From assembly GCF_016808335.1 (NCBI RefSeq), contig NC_053142.1:45923674-45987673 (forward strand): a DNA stretch of 64,000 bases. The letters are read 5' to 3'. A program made the translations under genes and the position numbers. Below the pieces are notes generated by a model. That model made no database searches. It worked only from the letters and a program-made list of their open reading frames with translations, and had not been told where the DNA came from. The DNA comes from Panicum virgatum (Eukaryota > Streptophyta > Magnoliopsida > Poales > Poaceae). Of this stretch, positions 12,443-23,325 are shown piece by piece; positions within the stretch are counted from its first letter, which is position 1, and each line of letters begins with the position of its first letter.

Positions 12443-15400
12443 TTGCGGCATCTAGCGAGGAGGGGGTCGACGGCGGCAGCCGTCATCGCAAACTTTCATC
12501 GGCAGAGGGTGACCCCTCTCACGGAGAGGAGCCTGCCAATTTTCGAGCTGACCCCCGAGACCTCTAGCGCGGGCTCGAGGACATCGTACGTGCTGCTCCC
12601 CCAGGACGTCGCTGCCCGGATTGCGAAGAATGCGGTGGCGGAGTTCCCCGACAACCCTAACGATCTCTGGGAGATCAAGATGCACCCCGAGACGGGGTAC
12701 CTTTCTGTGGTAAGTCCCAGTTTCAATTCCCTGCCGATTTGTGCTACTCATCTCTCCACCCCCTGATTCTGACTTGGTTGCGTTTTACAGGGGGTGAGCC
12801 GCAGGGGCTACACCTCGAAGTCCCCGGTCCCGGAGGAACGCGAAGTCAACCGCTTGCACGCAGAGGCAGTGAAGAAGCAGAAGGACGCGGCGAAGGCGGC
12901 CACCGCCAGGAAGAGGAAGACAAAGGAAAAGCACGAAAAGGCATGCAAGATTGCACTTGCGGAGGGAAAGCCGCAGCCCGCCACGCTCGAGTCCACCGAG
13001 GAGGAGGAGGGGGACTCCTCGGACGACGAGGAGGCGGCGACAGGCGCGGGTCCCCGCCGGTCTATGGAGGGGCTGGCGACGAGGATGTGCCAGTGACGCT
13101 GGGTGAGGCGAGGCTCACGTCGGGGTCGTTGGTGGATCCGCCCCACGCAGGGGCGGGGCGGAGGTCGCCCATGCCAGCGGCGGGACGAAGGTCGCCCACA
13201 CCGGCAGCGGGCGGGAGATCATCTACACCTGTGACAGGGCAAAGGTCGCCCCTGTCGGCGACGGGTGTGAGGACACCCGCGCCCGCGGTGTCGACGAGTG
13301 GCGGCGGGTCCGCGGCAAGAGCAGCGACGTCCGAGGACGGGCGGGGCGGAGGTCGCCCATGACTCGAGGCTCCAGGCCGATCCGAGGACGCCGCCCTCAG
13401 GTCAGTCGTCGAGAGGCGTCAGTGTGCCACGGCCCCGAAGGAGCGGCACGGGCAAGCGTAGCATGAGCGCCCAGTCAGGGTAAGTGATCTTGATTTCATC
13501 CTTCGCATTCGTTTAATCAACCCCCCCAATCCTGCTGACTTCAGTATTTCTTCCCCGATTACCAGCTCCGGGGCCATCGCCAGGGATGCAGCCCAGCTTG
13601 CGTCGACCAAGGCCCTCAAGACCGGGGCACGCGCCACGCCGCACACGGCGCCGCAGCCCCTGCCTGCCGTGGACATTGTGGCGGAGGCTGCGAAGCTCCA
13701 GGAGGCGATGGCTCGAGGGGCCAAGAAGGCCCAACAGGCTCGAGCGCCGGAGAGTGGGGGCGACGCCGGCCAGAGCAGTGTTGTAACAGCCGCTCAGGCT
13801 GACGCCAAGGGGGAGGTCGGCTGGGGCGGCACAAATGACGCCGCCCGGCCGGAAGGTCGAAATCGAGGCCGGTCGGGGACGCGCAAGAGCGCCCCGCCAG
13901 CCAAATAGAGGTGGAGACCCTCATCCTCGAGCCCCCGAGGGCTGGGGTCGAGGGTGTCATGGAGGAGGCGTCGGCGCCAAAGGCGCCGGCAGTGGAGGAA
14001 ACCTACGTCCCGAAGCCTGCGAGGGCCGAGGACGAGGGTGTTGTTGTAGCGGCGACGGCGCAAACGGCGCTGGAGAGCGTGGTGCCTGTGGTACAGCTGC
14101 CGGAGACCAGTGAGGAGTTTGGGGACATCGACCCTGCTGCTACGGCCAGCGCCGCCGACTGGATTGCTGAGTTCACATCGGCCTCCGAGGAGGTACTCAA
14201 CGCGGGGACGTCCGAGGGGCCCCGTCATGGGGCAATTATCCAGTCCGGGGTCCCCTTGGAACTTCTTCGCGATGAGTAGGAGGAGGAAGCCATCTGGGAG
14301 GCGCAGTTCGAGGTCGGCTCTAAGATTCTAGACCACCTCGACCGCGCCTTGGAGCTCCATAGAACGATGGATTTCCAGATCAGTCAGGTAGGTGGCTCCC
14401 TCCCGGGAATTGCTCGTGTTCGGTTTTGTTTTCGTGTGCTTTACTCACGCTCTTCCACTTGCAGCGGCTGAGGGACATCTCGCGTAGAAAGAGCGTCGAG
14501 CTGACCCGGCTGTACTCCCAAATGCACTGGCTTGGGCAGTACAACACTGATTTGGTGCTCCGGAATATCGACGCCAACACCTAGTTGACCAGTCTGGGAG
14601 CTCGCCAGCGCATGCTGGAGGAGGAGTTGGCGCGGACCGCCTGTGAGTGCGACGTCCAGAGGGCCGCGGCAGAGCAGAAGGCTCGGAAGGCCGAGGCGCA
14701 GACTGCCGAGCTGCAGCGTGTTAGGATGGCACTCGAGCAGAAGGTGGCCGAGCTCCAGTGCAAGGAGGCCGAGCTCCAAGGCAAGGAAGCCGAGCTCCAG
14801 TGCGAGAAAGCGACCATCGCTATGCTGACCGGGACCCTCGAGGAGAAGGGCAGAGCCCTTGAGGAGAAGGAAACGACAACGCATAACACCGAGACCGCCC
14901 TCAAGGAGAAGGAGGACTCCCTGTCCGCGCACCAGGAAGCCGCACAGATCCAGCAGGAAGAGGCGCAGAAGAATATCGTGGGAGAGTGTTTGAAATTTCA
15001 TTGTCGTTTGATCTGAATTTATCGCAACTTATCTTGGTTCCTCTGATCAGAGCTGAGGCAGAAAGTGGCGGACGAGACTGCGGCGAAGGAGGCGGTCAAC
15101 ACCGTGCTCATGGCGACGCAGGCTGAATACGCTGAACTAGAGCGGACCGCTGTGAGTGTGTGCCAGGAGCTCGAGGGGGACGGCGCCGTGTCTGGTAGCT
15201 CGGTGATCGGCCACCTACGAGCGCTAGGTGGCTGGATCGCCGAGCACGCCAAGAGCACCTTCCGCCTCGGTGTCCTGTGAGCCCTCGCCGTGGCCTCGAC
15301 GCACTACATCATGGACCTCCAGAGAGTGTCGTCGGGGTACGTGGTCCCAAACGACGCCAGCCCAGACACCGAGTCGGCCATCATGAACGACGTCGACGCC

Positions 15401-15530
15401 ACCGTCGAGGGGTTCGCCACCGTCCTGGCTGGGAAGCTTGAAGCTGACGTCCTCCCATAGCCGAATTCGATGCTGTTGAAGACCCGCAAGGGGGGGATGA
15501 TAACCTGTAGGTAGTCTGGGCCTCGGAGCC
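12443..15530 (+). pseudogene. Spliced antisense gene of the Gypsy element (coiled-coil protein), decayed
   Basis: The gene runs opposite to gag-pol, in the part of Tat-lineage elements known to hold an antisense gene (Grande gene 23 is the named precedent). Exon 1 ends at 12709 with a GT donor. Acceptors lie at 12790, 13563 and 14464, and a weaker one near 15051. Exon 1 has a domain of the form NFHRQRV.PL..R..PI.ELTPETS followed by LWEIKM.PETGYLSV, and exon 2 starts VSRRGYTSKSPVPEE with a basic Lys/Ala-rich helix. The 14580-14970 segment is a long heptad-like coiled coil (repeats of AELQCKEAELQ) and the last exon reads ELRQKVADETAAKEAVNTVL. Frames shift near 13050 and 13900, and in-frame stops occur at about 14277, 14581, 15278 and 15461. 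It cannot make a full protein. The molecular function of this family is unknown to me. Confidence 0.7.
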
Positions 15531-16088
15531 CATGTAATAAGTTAGCACTTTATCATAATAGTACTTGTGGATGTAAGAAATTGGTTATTGTAAATCGACA
15601 GTGTGGCCCATCGAGGCCTTGTGCGTTCGAGCCCTCGTTTTCTTTACTCTATTTCCGTGTTCTCGTATGCGACTTAGGTAAACTTCTGCGAGGAATTTTG
15701 CGTTCATAAGCGACTTAGGCGTGAGGTGGTGAGGGGGGTGCCGTATCCCGGAGGCGTAGGCGGCCCCACGACTCGGCCGGCCCCATACCGTAGTTGCTTA
15801 TGCCTCGCGTTCGTTTTTTTCCAAGTATACGAGAAACTTAGAAATGGGAATTTTTTGAAAAAAAATGTTGCCAATTTTTTGGGGACGTTCGGGGGTTCCC
15901 CCCGTAGTAGCCCCCGAGGGAGGCTCGGCTTTGCCGAGGGTAAAGCCGAGCGTACCTCAGTGTTCGTGCGCATCCGAGCCCCCGAGGGTCCGGAAAGTTC
16001 CCAAAAAATAAACAAGTAAAGCATACTCCTTTATTGTTTCAGGAAATCGTAAATACGAGTACAAATGATGTACAAATAGCTTGGAACT
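15531..16088. other. Convergent 3' ends of antisense gene and Gypsy pol
   Basis: Non-coding stretch between the tail of the plus-strand antisense gene and the stop of minus-strand pol at 16089. It contains T/A-rich patches (15838-15880, 16008-16035) that could serve as 3' processing signals in either direction. It also holds a GTAGCCCCCGAGG word, resembling the polypurine tract, at about 15903. Confidence 0.5.
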
Positions 16089-17909
16089 CTAAGAATTGAA
16101 GCGACATAGCTGCTGTATGTTCCAAGCATTGGTGAAGACTTCGCCGTTTTTGTTCGCCAGCTTGTACGTGCCGGGCTTGAGCACCTCGGCGATGATGTAT
16201 GGGCCTTCCCAGGGTGGTGATAGCTTGTGACGTCCCCTATTGTCCTGCCGAAGCCTCAGCATTAGGTCGCCCTTGTTGAGGTCTCGACGTCGAACTCTCT
16301 GCGCTTGGTATCTTCGCAGGGACTGCTGATAACGCACAGAGTGTAGGAGCGCCACGTCTCGTGCCTCGTTCACTTGGTCCAGTGAGTCCTCACGAGCTTG
16401 CTGGTTCTGCTGCTCTTGATAGGCCTTGAGCCTTGGTGACCGGTACTCCAAATCCGTGGGGAGGATGGCCTCGGCGCCATAGATGAGAAAGAAAGGGGTA
16501 AAGCCCGTCGCTCTGCTCGGGTTCGTCCTCAGGCTCCAGATAACCGAGGGTAGCTCTGTGAGCCACCTCCGGCCGAACTTATTCAGCTTGTTGAAGATCC
16601 TTGGCTTCAGTCCTTGAAGGATCATGCCATTGGCACGCTCCACTTGCCCATTCGTCTGTGGGTGCGCCACAGCCGACCAGTCCACGCGTATGTGGTAGCT
16701 GTCGCAGAATGCCAAGAATTTCTTGCCTGTGAACTGGGTGCCGTTGTCGGTGATGATCGAGTTCGGGACCCCGAACCTGAAGACAATGTCAGTAAAGAAC
16801 AAGACAGCTTGCTCGGATCTAATCTTGCCGATGGGTTGAGCCTCGATCCACTTGGAGAATTTGTCGATTGCCACCAACAAGTGGGTGAAGCCCCCGGGCG
16901 CCTTCTGCAGCGGGCCAACGAGGTCCAATCCCCACACGGCAAACGGCCACGTGATGGGGATAGTCTCCAGAGCGTGGGCCGGGAGGTGCGTCTTCCGGGT
17001 ATAGAACTGGCAACCCTCGTAGGTCTGCACAACGTCGGTGGTGTCGGCGACCGCGGTGGGCCAGTAAAAGCCTTGCCGAAACGCGTTACCCACGAGGGTG
17101 CGCGGTGCAGCGTGGTGACCGCAGATGCCAGCGTGGATGTCCCGGATCAGCTCCTTGCCATCGGGGATCGGGATGCATCGCTGCAGAACGCCCGAGGGAC
17201 TGCATTTGTAGAGCTCTCTGTCGATCACGACGAAAGACTTGGCCCACCTGGCGAGGCGCCTCCCCTGAGCGCGGTCTGAGGGTAGGACCCCTCGAATCAT
17301 CCGTTCAAGGTATTGGGTACGCCAATCTCGCGAAGACAGGGCCTCATCGATCTCCATTGCTTCGGCCTCGTCCATAGAGGAGGTCTCGAAGGCAGTGTCC
17401 ATGGGCTCGGCCTCGTCCGCCGAGGGGTTCCCACCGGGGGGCTCGGCGTTCGAGGGTCCCGGTTCTGCCGGATCCTTGAATTCGACGGAAGCCTTGGTGA
17501 TGTCGCGAGCAAAGATGTTCGGGGGAACAGTGGTCCGCCCTGACGCGATCTTGGCTAATTCGTCGGCATCCTTGTTGTACTTGCACGGGACGTGGTTGAG
17601 TTCTAGGCCGTCGAACTTGTCTTCGAGGCGGTGCACTGCGCTGCAGTATGTCTCCATCTTTGGGTCATGACAGCTAGACTCCTTCATCACTTGGTCGATG
17701 ATGAGCTGAGAATCACCGCGTACATCGAGGCGCTTGACGCCGAGCTCGATGGCGATGCAGAGGCCACTGAGGAGGGCCTCGTACTCCGCCATGTTGTTGG
17801 ACGCAAGGAAGTGTAGGCGTATTACGTAGCGCATGTGCTCTCCGAGGGGTGAGATGAAGAGGAGGCCAACGCCGACGCCGGTTTTCATCACCGACCCGTC
17901 GAAGTACAT
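16089..17909 (-). pseudogene. Gypsy pol: RNase H and integrase segment
   Basis: The segment is 606 codons, in the same frame as the upstream RT but cut off from it by stops. Residues 1-130 are an RNase H fold (YFDGSVMKTGVGVG start, E in NMAEYEALL, D in RGDSQLI, D in NKDADELAK). Around residues 245-300 is a degraded HHCC integrase zinc finger. The DDE core follows: Asp in GLDLVGP, Asp in ITDNGTQF (about 16740) and Glu in NGQVERAN (about 16625-16645). The C-terminus has the GPYII..V..PGTYKL chromodomain-less tail usual for this group. An RNase H immediately before integrase, additional to the one after RT, is typical of Tat-lineage Gypsy elements. The first 30 or so codons that link it to RT lie beyond the TAG at 17946-17948. 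Confidence 0.9.
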
Positions 17910-18044
17910 GGTCCAGCATTCAGCTTGGATTTGTGGTGGGGGTAGCTAAGTGTCCGTCCACTCAGCGACGAAGTCGGCCAGGATTGGGAACTTGATCACC
18001 TTGCGAGGGGCGTAGGTGAGAGTTTCTCCCATCAGCTCCACGGA

Positions 18045-19346
18045 TCACTTGGCGATTCTACCCTCGGCTTCCCTGTTGCGGACTATCTCTCCCAGAGGGA
18101 AAGACGAGACCGCGGTGATGGGATGGGCCTCGAAGTAGTGGCGCAACTTGCGCCGAGCCAAAACCACTGCATATAGCAGCTTCTGGATCTGCGGATAGCA
18201 TGTCTTAGTTTCAGACAACACTTCGCTGATGTAGTACATCGGCCGTTGGACAGGTAGAGCATGGCCCTCCTCTTGTCTTTCGATATCGATCACCGTGCTG
18301 ACCACTTGGGTCGTCGCAACTACGTACAGGTAGAGGGGCTCGCCGTCTATGGGTGGTGTGAGAATGGGGACATGAGTGAGCGATGCCTTCAGCCTGTCGA
18401 GGGCTTCTTGAGCCTCGGGGGTCCACGTGAAGCGCTCAGTTTTCCTCAGGAGTTGATACAGGGGCAAGCCCTTCTTGCTGAGACGATAGATGAATTGGCT
18501 GAGGGACGCTAGGCATCCCATGACCCTCTGTACCCCCTTTAGGTCTTGGATCGGTCCCATCCAAGTGATGGCTGAGACTTTCTCAGGGTTGGGTTCAATG
18601 CCCCGTTGGGAGACAATGAAGACCAAGAGCATGCCTCGAGGGACCCCGAAAACGCATTTTTCTGGGTTGAGTTTTACCCCTTTGGCCCTTAGGCAATCAA
18701 ACGCGATCCTGAGATCAGCGACCAGGTCATCCGCCTTCCTGGATTTTACAACGATGTCATCGACATATGCCTCTATGTTTCGCCCGATGTGGTCTCCGAA
18801 TACGTGAAGCATACACCGCTGGTATGTAGCTCCGGTGTTTATGAGGCCAAAGGGCATCGTGACATAGCAGTACATGCCGAAAGGTGTGATAAAAGAGGTC
18901 GCGAGCTGGTCGAACTCTCTCATCTTGATTTGGTGGTAACCAGAATAAGCATCAAGAAAGGATAAAAGTTCACACCCCGTAGTTGAATCAACGATTTGAT
19001 CAATACGCGGCAAAGGAAATGGAACCTTCAGACATGCTTTATTTAAACTAGTGTAGTCTACGCACATCCTCCAATTTCCATTCTTTTTCTTCACTAATAC
19101 AGGATTAGCTAGCCACTCGGGATGGAATACCTCCTTGATGAATCCGACCGCGAGAAGTTTCTGCAGCTCCTCGCCGATCGCCCGGCACTTGAGCTCATCG
19201 AAGCGTCGCAGGCGCTGCTTCACCGGCTTGGAGTTGGGTCGGATGTCAAGGGAGTTCTCGGCGACCTCCCTCGGTATGCTAGGCATGTCTGAGGGGCTCC
19301 ATGCAAAGATGTCTGCGTTAGCGTGGAGAAAATCGACGAGCACCAC
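18045..19346 (-). pseudogene. Gypsy pol: reverse transcriptase and RNase H
   Basis: 433 codons of Gypsy RT on the minus strand. Visible motifs are KKKNGNWRMCVDYTSLNKA, FLDAYSGYHQI, the catalytic YVDD (18756-18767) and the connection/RNase H region ending in FPLGEIVRNREAEGRIAK. The segment is bounded by two nonsense codons in an otherwise continuous frame: TAG at 19350-19352 replaces a probable Gln, and TGA at 18045-18047 replaces a probable Trp. A third stop, TAG at 17946-17948, follows 33 codons later. All three can be explained by single C-to-T or G-to-A transitions. Confidence 0.92.
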
Positions 19347-19349
19347 TTC

Positions 19350-20942
19350 CTATTTGCTGTCGAGGGTGGCGCTGACCTGCAACGCCTTGTCGTCGGGGTG
19401 ATTCGGGTCGAGGGGCACCTTCTTGATACCCTCGACGGGTTTGAAGCTGCCCGCGTGCCGGTGCGTGGAGTGCAAGGCCTCGCCTGCCATCTTGTCGAGG
19501 GTTGCTACGAGGGCCTCGTCCTCCACTTGAGCCTCCGCATGCTCGACGCACTCGACATCGCACTCGTAGGCGTGCTCGAACGAGGAGCCGACGGTGATGA
19601 TACCCCTCGGGCCCGGTATCTTCAGATTGAGGTAGGTGTAGTTGGGGATGGCCATGAACTTGGCGTAGCAGGGACGGCCAAGGATGGCGTGGTAGGCTCC
19701 CCGAAACCCCACCACCTCGAAGGTGAGCACTTCCTTGCGGAAGTTGGCTGCCGTGCCGAAGCAGACAGGTAGGTCGATCTGGCCGAGGGGTTGGACTCGC
19801 TTCCCCGGTGCAACGCCATGGAATGGCGACTTGCTGGGGCGGAGCTTGTTCAATCCATTTCCCATGAGGTCCAATGTGTGGGCGTACATGATGTTGTGGC
19901 TACTGCCTCCGTCTATGAGCACTTTGGAGAAGCGGGTGTTGCCGATGATGGGATCGACAACAAGTGGATACAGTCCCGGGTGTGGGACGTAGTCGGGGTG
20001 ATCATCACGGCTGAAGGAAATGGTGTCCTCCGAGCAGTCGAGGTAGGATGGCGTGGCCTTGGTGACGGAGAAGACTTCCCGGCACTCTCGCTTGCGCTGC
20101 CAAGAGGTCATGTTCGTCGTCGGCCCTCCGAAGATGAAGAAGGTGTTCTCCACCGGGGAGAACTCGTCATCTCCACCTTTGTTGCCAGCATCCTTCTTCT
20201 TGTCCTCATCGCGATGCGCGATGCGGTTGTAGTACTTCCTGAGCATCTCACACTGCTCGAGGGTGTGGTTGACCAAGCCCTTATGGTAAGGACACGGCTT
20301 CTTGAGCATGTCGTCAAACAGGCCGCCACCGCCTTGAGGGGGGCCTCGAGGTCCTTTGCGGTCCGGGGCAGCGACGAAGGCCTCGTCGGAGTTCTCCGCC
20401 TGCCCCGGTCCACGCTGGTTTGGTGGGGTTGGCTTCTTCCCTTTCTTCCCCCGTCTTTGCTTTTTGGCGGGGGCGTTGGTCTTAGCGTTGTTGTTGCCCT
20501 CTGCGGGCGCATCTTCCTTGCGCTTGTTCGCTTTGCCGTCAAAGATGGCACCAACTGCCTCCTCGCCGGCGGCGTAGTTGGTGGCGGCATTGAACAGCTC
20601 GTTGGTACTTGCGGGACGGCTTCGCGCAAGCTCGTGCACCAGGTTCCTGCACGTCGTGCCCTCGAGGAAGGCGTTGATGACCTCGACGTGGGTTACGCTG
20701 GGGAGCTCGATGCATTGCTTATATAAGCACCGCACGTAGTCTCGCAAGGACTCATTGGGCTTCTGCTGGCACCCTTTGAGGTCCCAAGAGTTCCCAGGGC
20801 GCACGTACGTGCCCTGGAAGTTGCCTACGAAGGTCGGCCCAGTTGTGGATCTGGTCCGCGGGCAAGTGCTCGAGCCACGTCCGTGTGGCGTCGGCAAGGT
20901 GAAGGGGGAGGTTGCGGATGATGACCGCGTCGTCCGTCGCAT
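19350..20942 (-). pseudogene. Gypsy gag C-terminus and aspartic protease
   Basis: 530 codons in frame with RT. The first part is the gag capsid C-terminal region (LRDYVRCLYKQCIELPSV...). A zinc-knuckle-like CPYHKGLVNHTLEQC follows (C-x2-H-x5-H-x4-C, about 20240-20300), then a retropepsin with the active-site block VLIDGGSSHNI (about 19889-19921) and an ILGRP motif. The start of the open frame overlaps, in a different frame, the end of the upstream gag frame (20752-20942), which places a frameshift mutation there. Confidence 0.88.
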
Positions 20943-22075
20943 CGCCCAGCTGGCATGCTAGGCGGTAGTCGTTGAGCCAGACCGCGGGATCGGTCTCGCC
21001 CGAGTATTTGACGAGGGTGGTGGGCTGTTGAAAACGCGGGGGAAAGGAAGCGGTACGAATCTCCCGGCTGAACACACGGGTGCCCGGAGGCTCCGGTGAC
21101 TCGCCCCTGTCGTGCTTGGGTTTCAAGCGGCCACCCCGTCGAGGGGTGTACTTCCTGCCATTGATGATGTTACGGGCGTCGCCGTCGCCGGCGTGTCCGC
21201 GCGTGTCGTGGAGTCGCTCCCTTGCGGGAGTTTTTCCGATGCGGTTGTGTACTGAGGGTGCTTTCGCACCGTGCGCTGCGGCTGCCTTTCCCTTCCCTCC
21301 TTGTGGAGTGTGCACCGAAACCTCGTGGTCCTGCTGTCCAGTCTCACCGGCCTGCTTCGAGACTATCGAGCGCATGTGAGATGCAGAGCTCTCAGCCTGC
21401 TGCACAGCAGCTTGCTCGATGAGCACCTGTGCCTCGCGGCGCAGGTTGCGACCCGAAGTCGTTGATGGCTCGGGCATTAATTGGAGTAGGTAGGCCGCAG
21501 CGACGAGTTTTTCGCCGGCCGTTTTCAGTTCCGGAGGTTTGTCGACGTTCTCGTCGGCTAGGATCCGCTCCCGGGCGACGCACGCCGCCGCCTGGGCATG
21601 TGTGCCACGCGCGGTGCACTGCTGCTCGAGTGCGGTGCGCAGCTCCTGTGTCTGCCGATGCTGCTCGTCGAGCTTAGGTTGAAGCTCCTTGATTTGCGCC
21701 AGCTGTGCCTGCCGCGCCGCCGAGCTTGATGAAGAGGAAGGGGTCGCGACAGGCACCACCTCTTGGTTCGCTTGCGCGTCTGCCCCGCCATTGCCTGGGG
21801 CGTTGTCGTTCTGCCCGTCCGCGAGCTCGGCCATGAAGCACTCCCGAGTGGGATCGTAATCCCCCTCGCTGGAGTCCTCGGAGCAGGTGAGGCAGCAAGC
21901 CGCCGCGAGCTTGAACGAGTGGAAAGCGTCGAGGTCACAAACCCCAGAGTAGTCGTCGGCCTCCTCGGCCGTGAAGTTGTTCATGAAGAAGTTGATGTTG
22001 TTGGCGATCGAGCTCGCCGTCTCGGGGTAGGAATCGTCAGAAGCTGACGCGATGAGGTTGCGGATCGAGAGGAGG
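20752..22075 (-). pseudogene. Gypsy gag N-terminal segment (5'-truncated)
   Basis: An open minus-strand frame with a first Met at 21984 is also open upstream of that Met as far as the junction with outer-element DNA at about 22075 (reading ...IRNLIASASDDSYPETASSI...), so the true start is lost. It contains a Gln/Leu-rich helical region, a basic linker, and the capsid-like stretch FQQPTTLVKYSGETDPAVWL with WADLRRQ shortly before the frameshift. That is the usual retrotransposon gag core. Without leader and 5' LTR it is not expressed as a normal gag. Confidence 0.82.
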
Positions 22076-22975
22076 TGATTCTTTATAAGATGAACTCAAA
22101 AGTTCTAATGATTCTTTATATCTTAGCTTTATACATTTGATCTTTAGGCTTTGAGAACAACTTCTCCATTATTGCCAGAGAAATCATAACACAATTGTAC
22201 CGAGAGATTTACTCCCCCAGATTCTTACTGGCATTGATCATAAGATATATATATATTTCTTTAGATTGCACCCATTAGATATTGATTGTTGTTCAATACC
22301 TTAATTATTAAAACTTCTCTAATAGGAGCTTATTGCGTTTGTCAACGCAACCATAATTAATGACCTCATGAACAATGTATTCTTATGCACTTAGTCTATT
22401 TCTTATTGAGGGTACTTAAAACAGCTAAGAAAATTATGGCTAAATTCAAAACATCATCAATTAGGATATTTAAAGACTTAATCATTCTACTTTGCATCAC
22501 CTTTGGGCAGAAACAAAGTAGAGATTTAACATGAAATTAAATATTAATAATTCTTCATTTTTTTAATTATTATAGGCATAAAATTCCTTATGTAAATATC
22601 AAAACTCAGGGAATATTACATCAATATAATCAACTTTGATCATGCTTGAGACTTGAAAACTTAATTGATCTCGGAATTAAATAATGACACATGACTATAA
22701 ACAGCTTTGGTCATAATATAGTCATAAGTCACATATATAATCATAAAGCTAATCAAGTATCAAGAACACTTTAATCAGAGTCATTTATTTGCGGAAGCGT
22801 AAACATTAGTTGTTAATATTCTCTTATGTTTACTCGAACCTTTTGCTTTTAGCATAATTCCTCAATAATACATCAATTATTCTTGTGCCCTTATATATAA
22901 GAAAGGATCCATAAGCCATTCATGTATTAAGATTTTCCCAGATCATTAACTTCTTTTATTGATCCAATCCACATC

Positions 22976-23325
22976 AGCTTTGGCCAGAAGTAGATAGGAA
23001 CAATAAAATTCTGTGAACAAGTATTCATTAATCAGCTTTGGCCAGAATAACAAATACAAGTCACACTTTACTTGACTTTAATCTTCTTTTACTGATCTAG
23101 TCGACATCAGCTTTGGCCAGAAACGGACAAGAGCAGCAAAATTTTGTGGTCAGATATTCATCAATCAGCTTTGGCCAGAATGACAAATATAAGCCACACT
23201 TAATTAAAATTACATGTCTCTATGTACTTCTTTTATTGATCTAGTCCATATCAGCTTTGGCCAGAAATGGATAAGAACAATAAAATTTTGTGAACAGGTA
23301 TTTATCAATCAGCTTTGGCCAGAAT
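22976..23325. repeat. Compound minisatellite around CAGCTTTGGCCAGAA
   Basis: Six copies of the 15-bp core, near 22976, 23032, 23107, 23164, 23250 and 23308, alternate in a short/long spacing that gives about three compound units of roughly 131-143 bp. Weaker relatives occur near 22703 and 23451. In element orientation the core reads TTCTGGCCAAAGCTGAT. Confidence 0.8.

Larger units (their letters stand above)
4707..22076 (-). mobile_element. Gypsy (Tat-like) retrotransposon, 5'-truncated, with antisense gene
   Basis: The element lies on the minus strand within the outer LTR element. Left to right it has its 3' LTR (4707-5942), a polypurine tract, a long 3' region carrying a plus-strand antisense gene, then integrase, RNase H, RT, protease and gag. 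The large non-coding segment between integrase and the 3' LTR, and the antisense gene there, are known features of the Tat lineage (for example Grande). At the right end the gag frame simply runs into AT-rich outer-element sequence at about 22076. The leader, primer site and 5' LTR are missing and no TSD can be shown (left flank TATCT). Pol carries one frameshift and three nonsense codons, so the element is dead. Confidence 0.88.

Noticed and set aside
16614..17279. Plus-strand open frame (221 codons) opposite integrase
   Set aside because: Antisense shadow of the integrase/RNase H frame.
19791..20726. Long plus-strand open frame (311 codons) opposite Gypsy gag
   Set aside because: It lies wholly antisense to gag-protease with clear homology on the minus strand. 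It is a shadow of GC-rich codon composition with no motif of its own.
4707..22076. Complete Gypsy with two LTRs and a TSD
   Set aside because: No second LTR, primer site or TATCT duplication exists at the right side. The gag frame stops at the junction with outer-element DNA.
22976..23325. CRISPR-like array
   Set aside because: The 15-bp core is embedded in longer diverged repeat units, spacers are themselves repeated, and the genome is eukaryotic.
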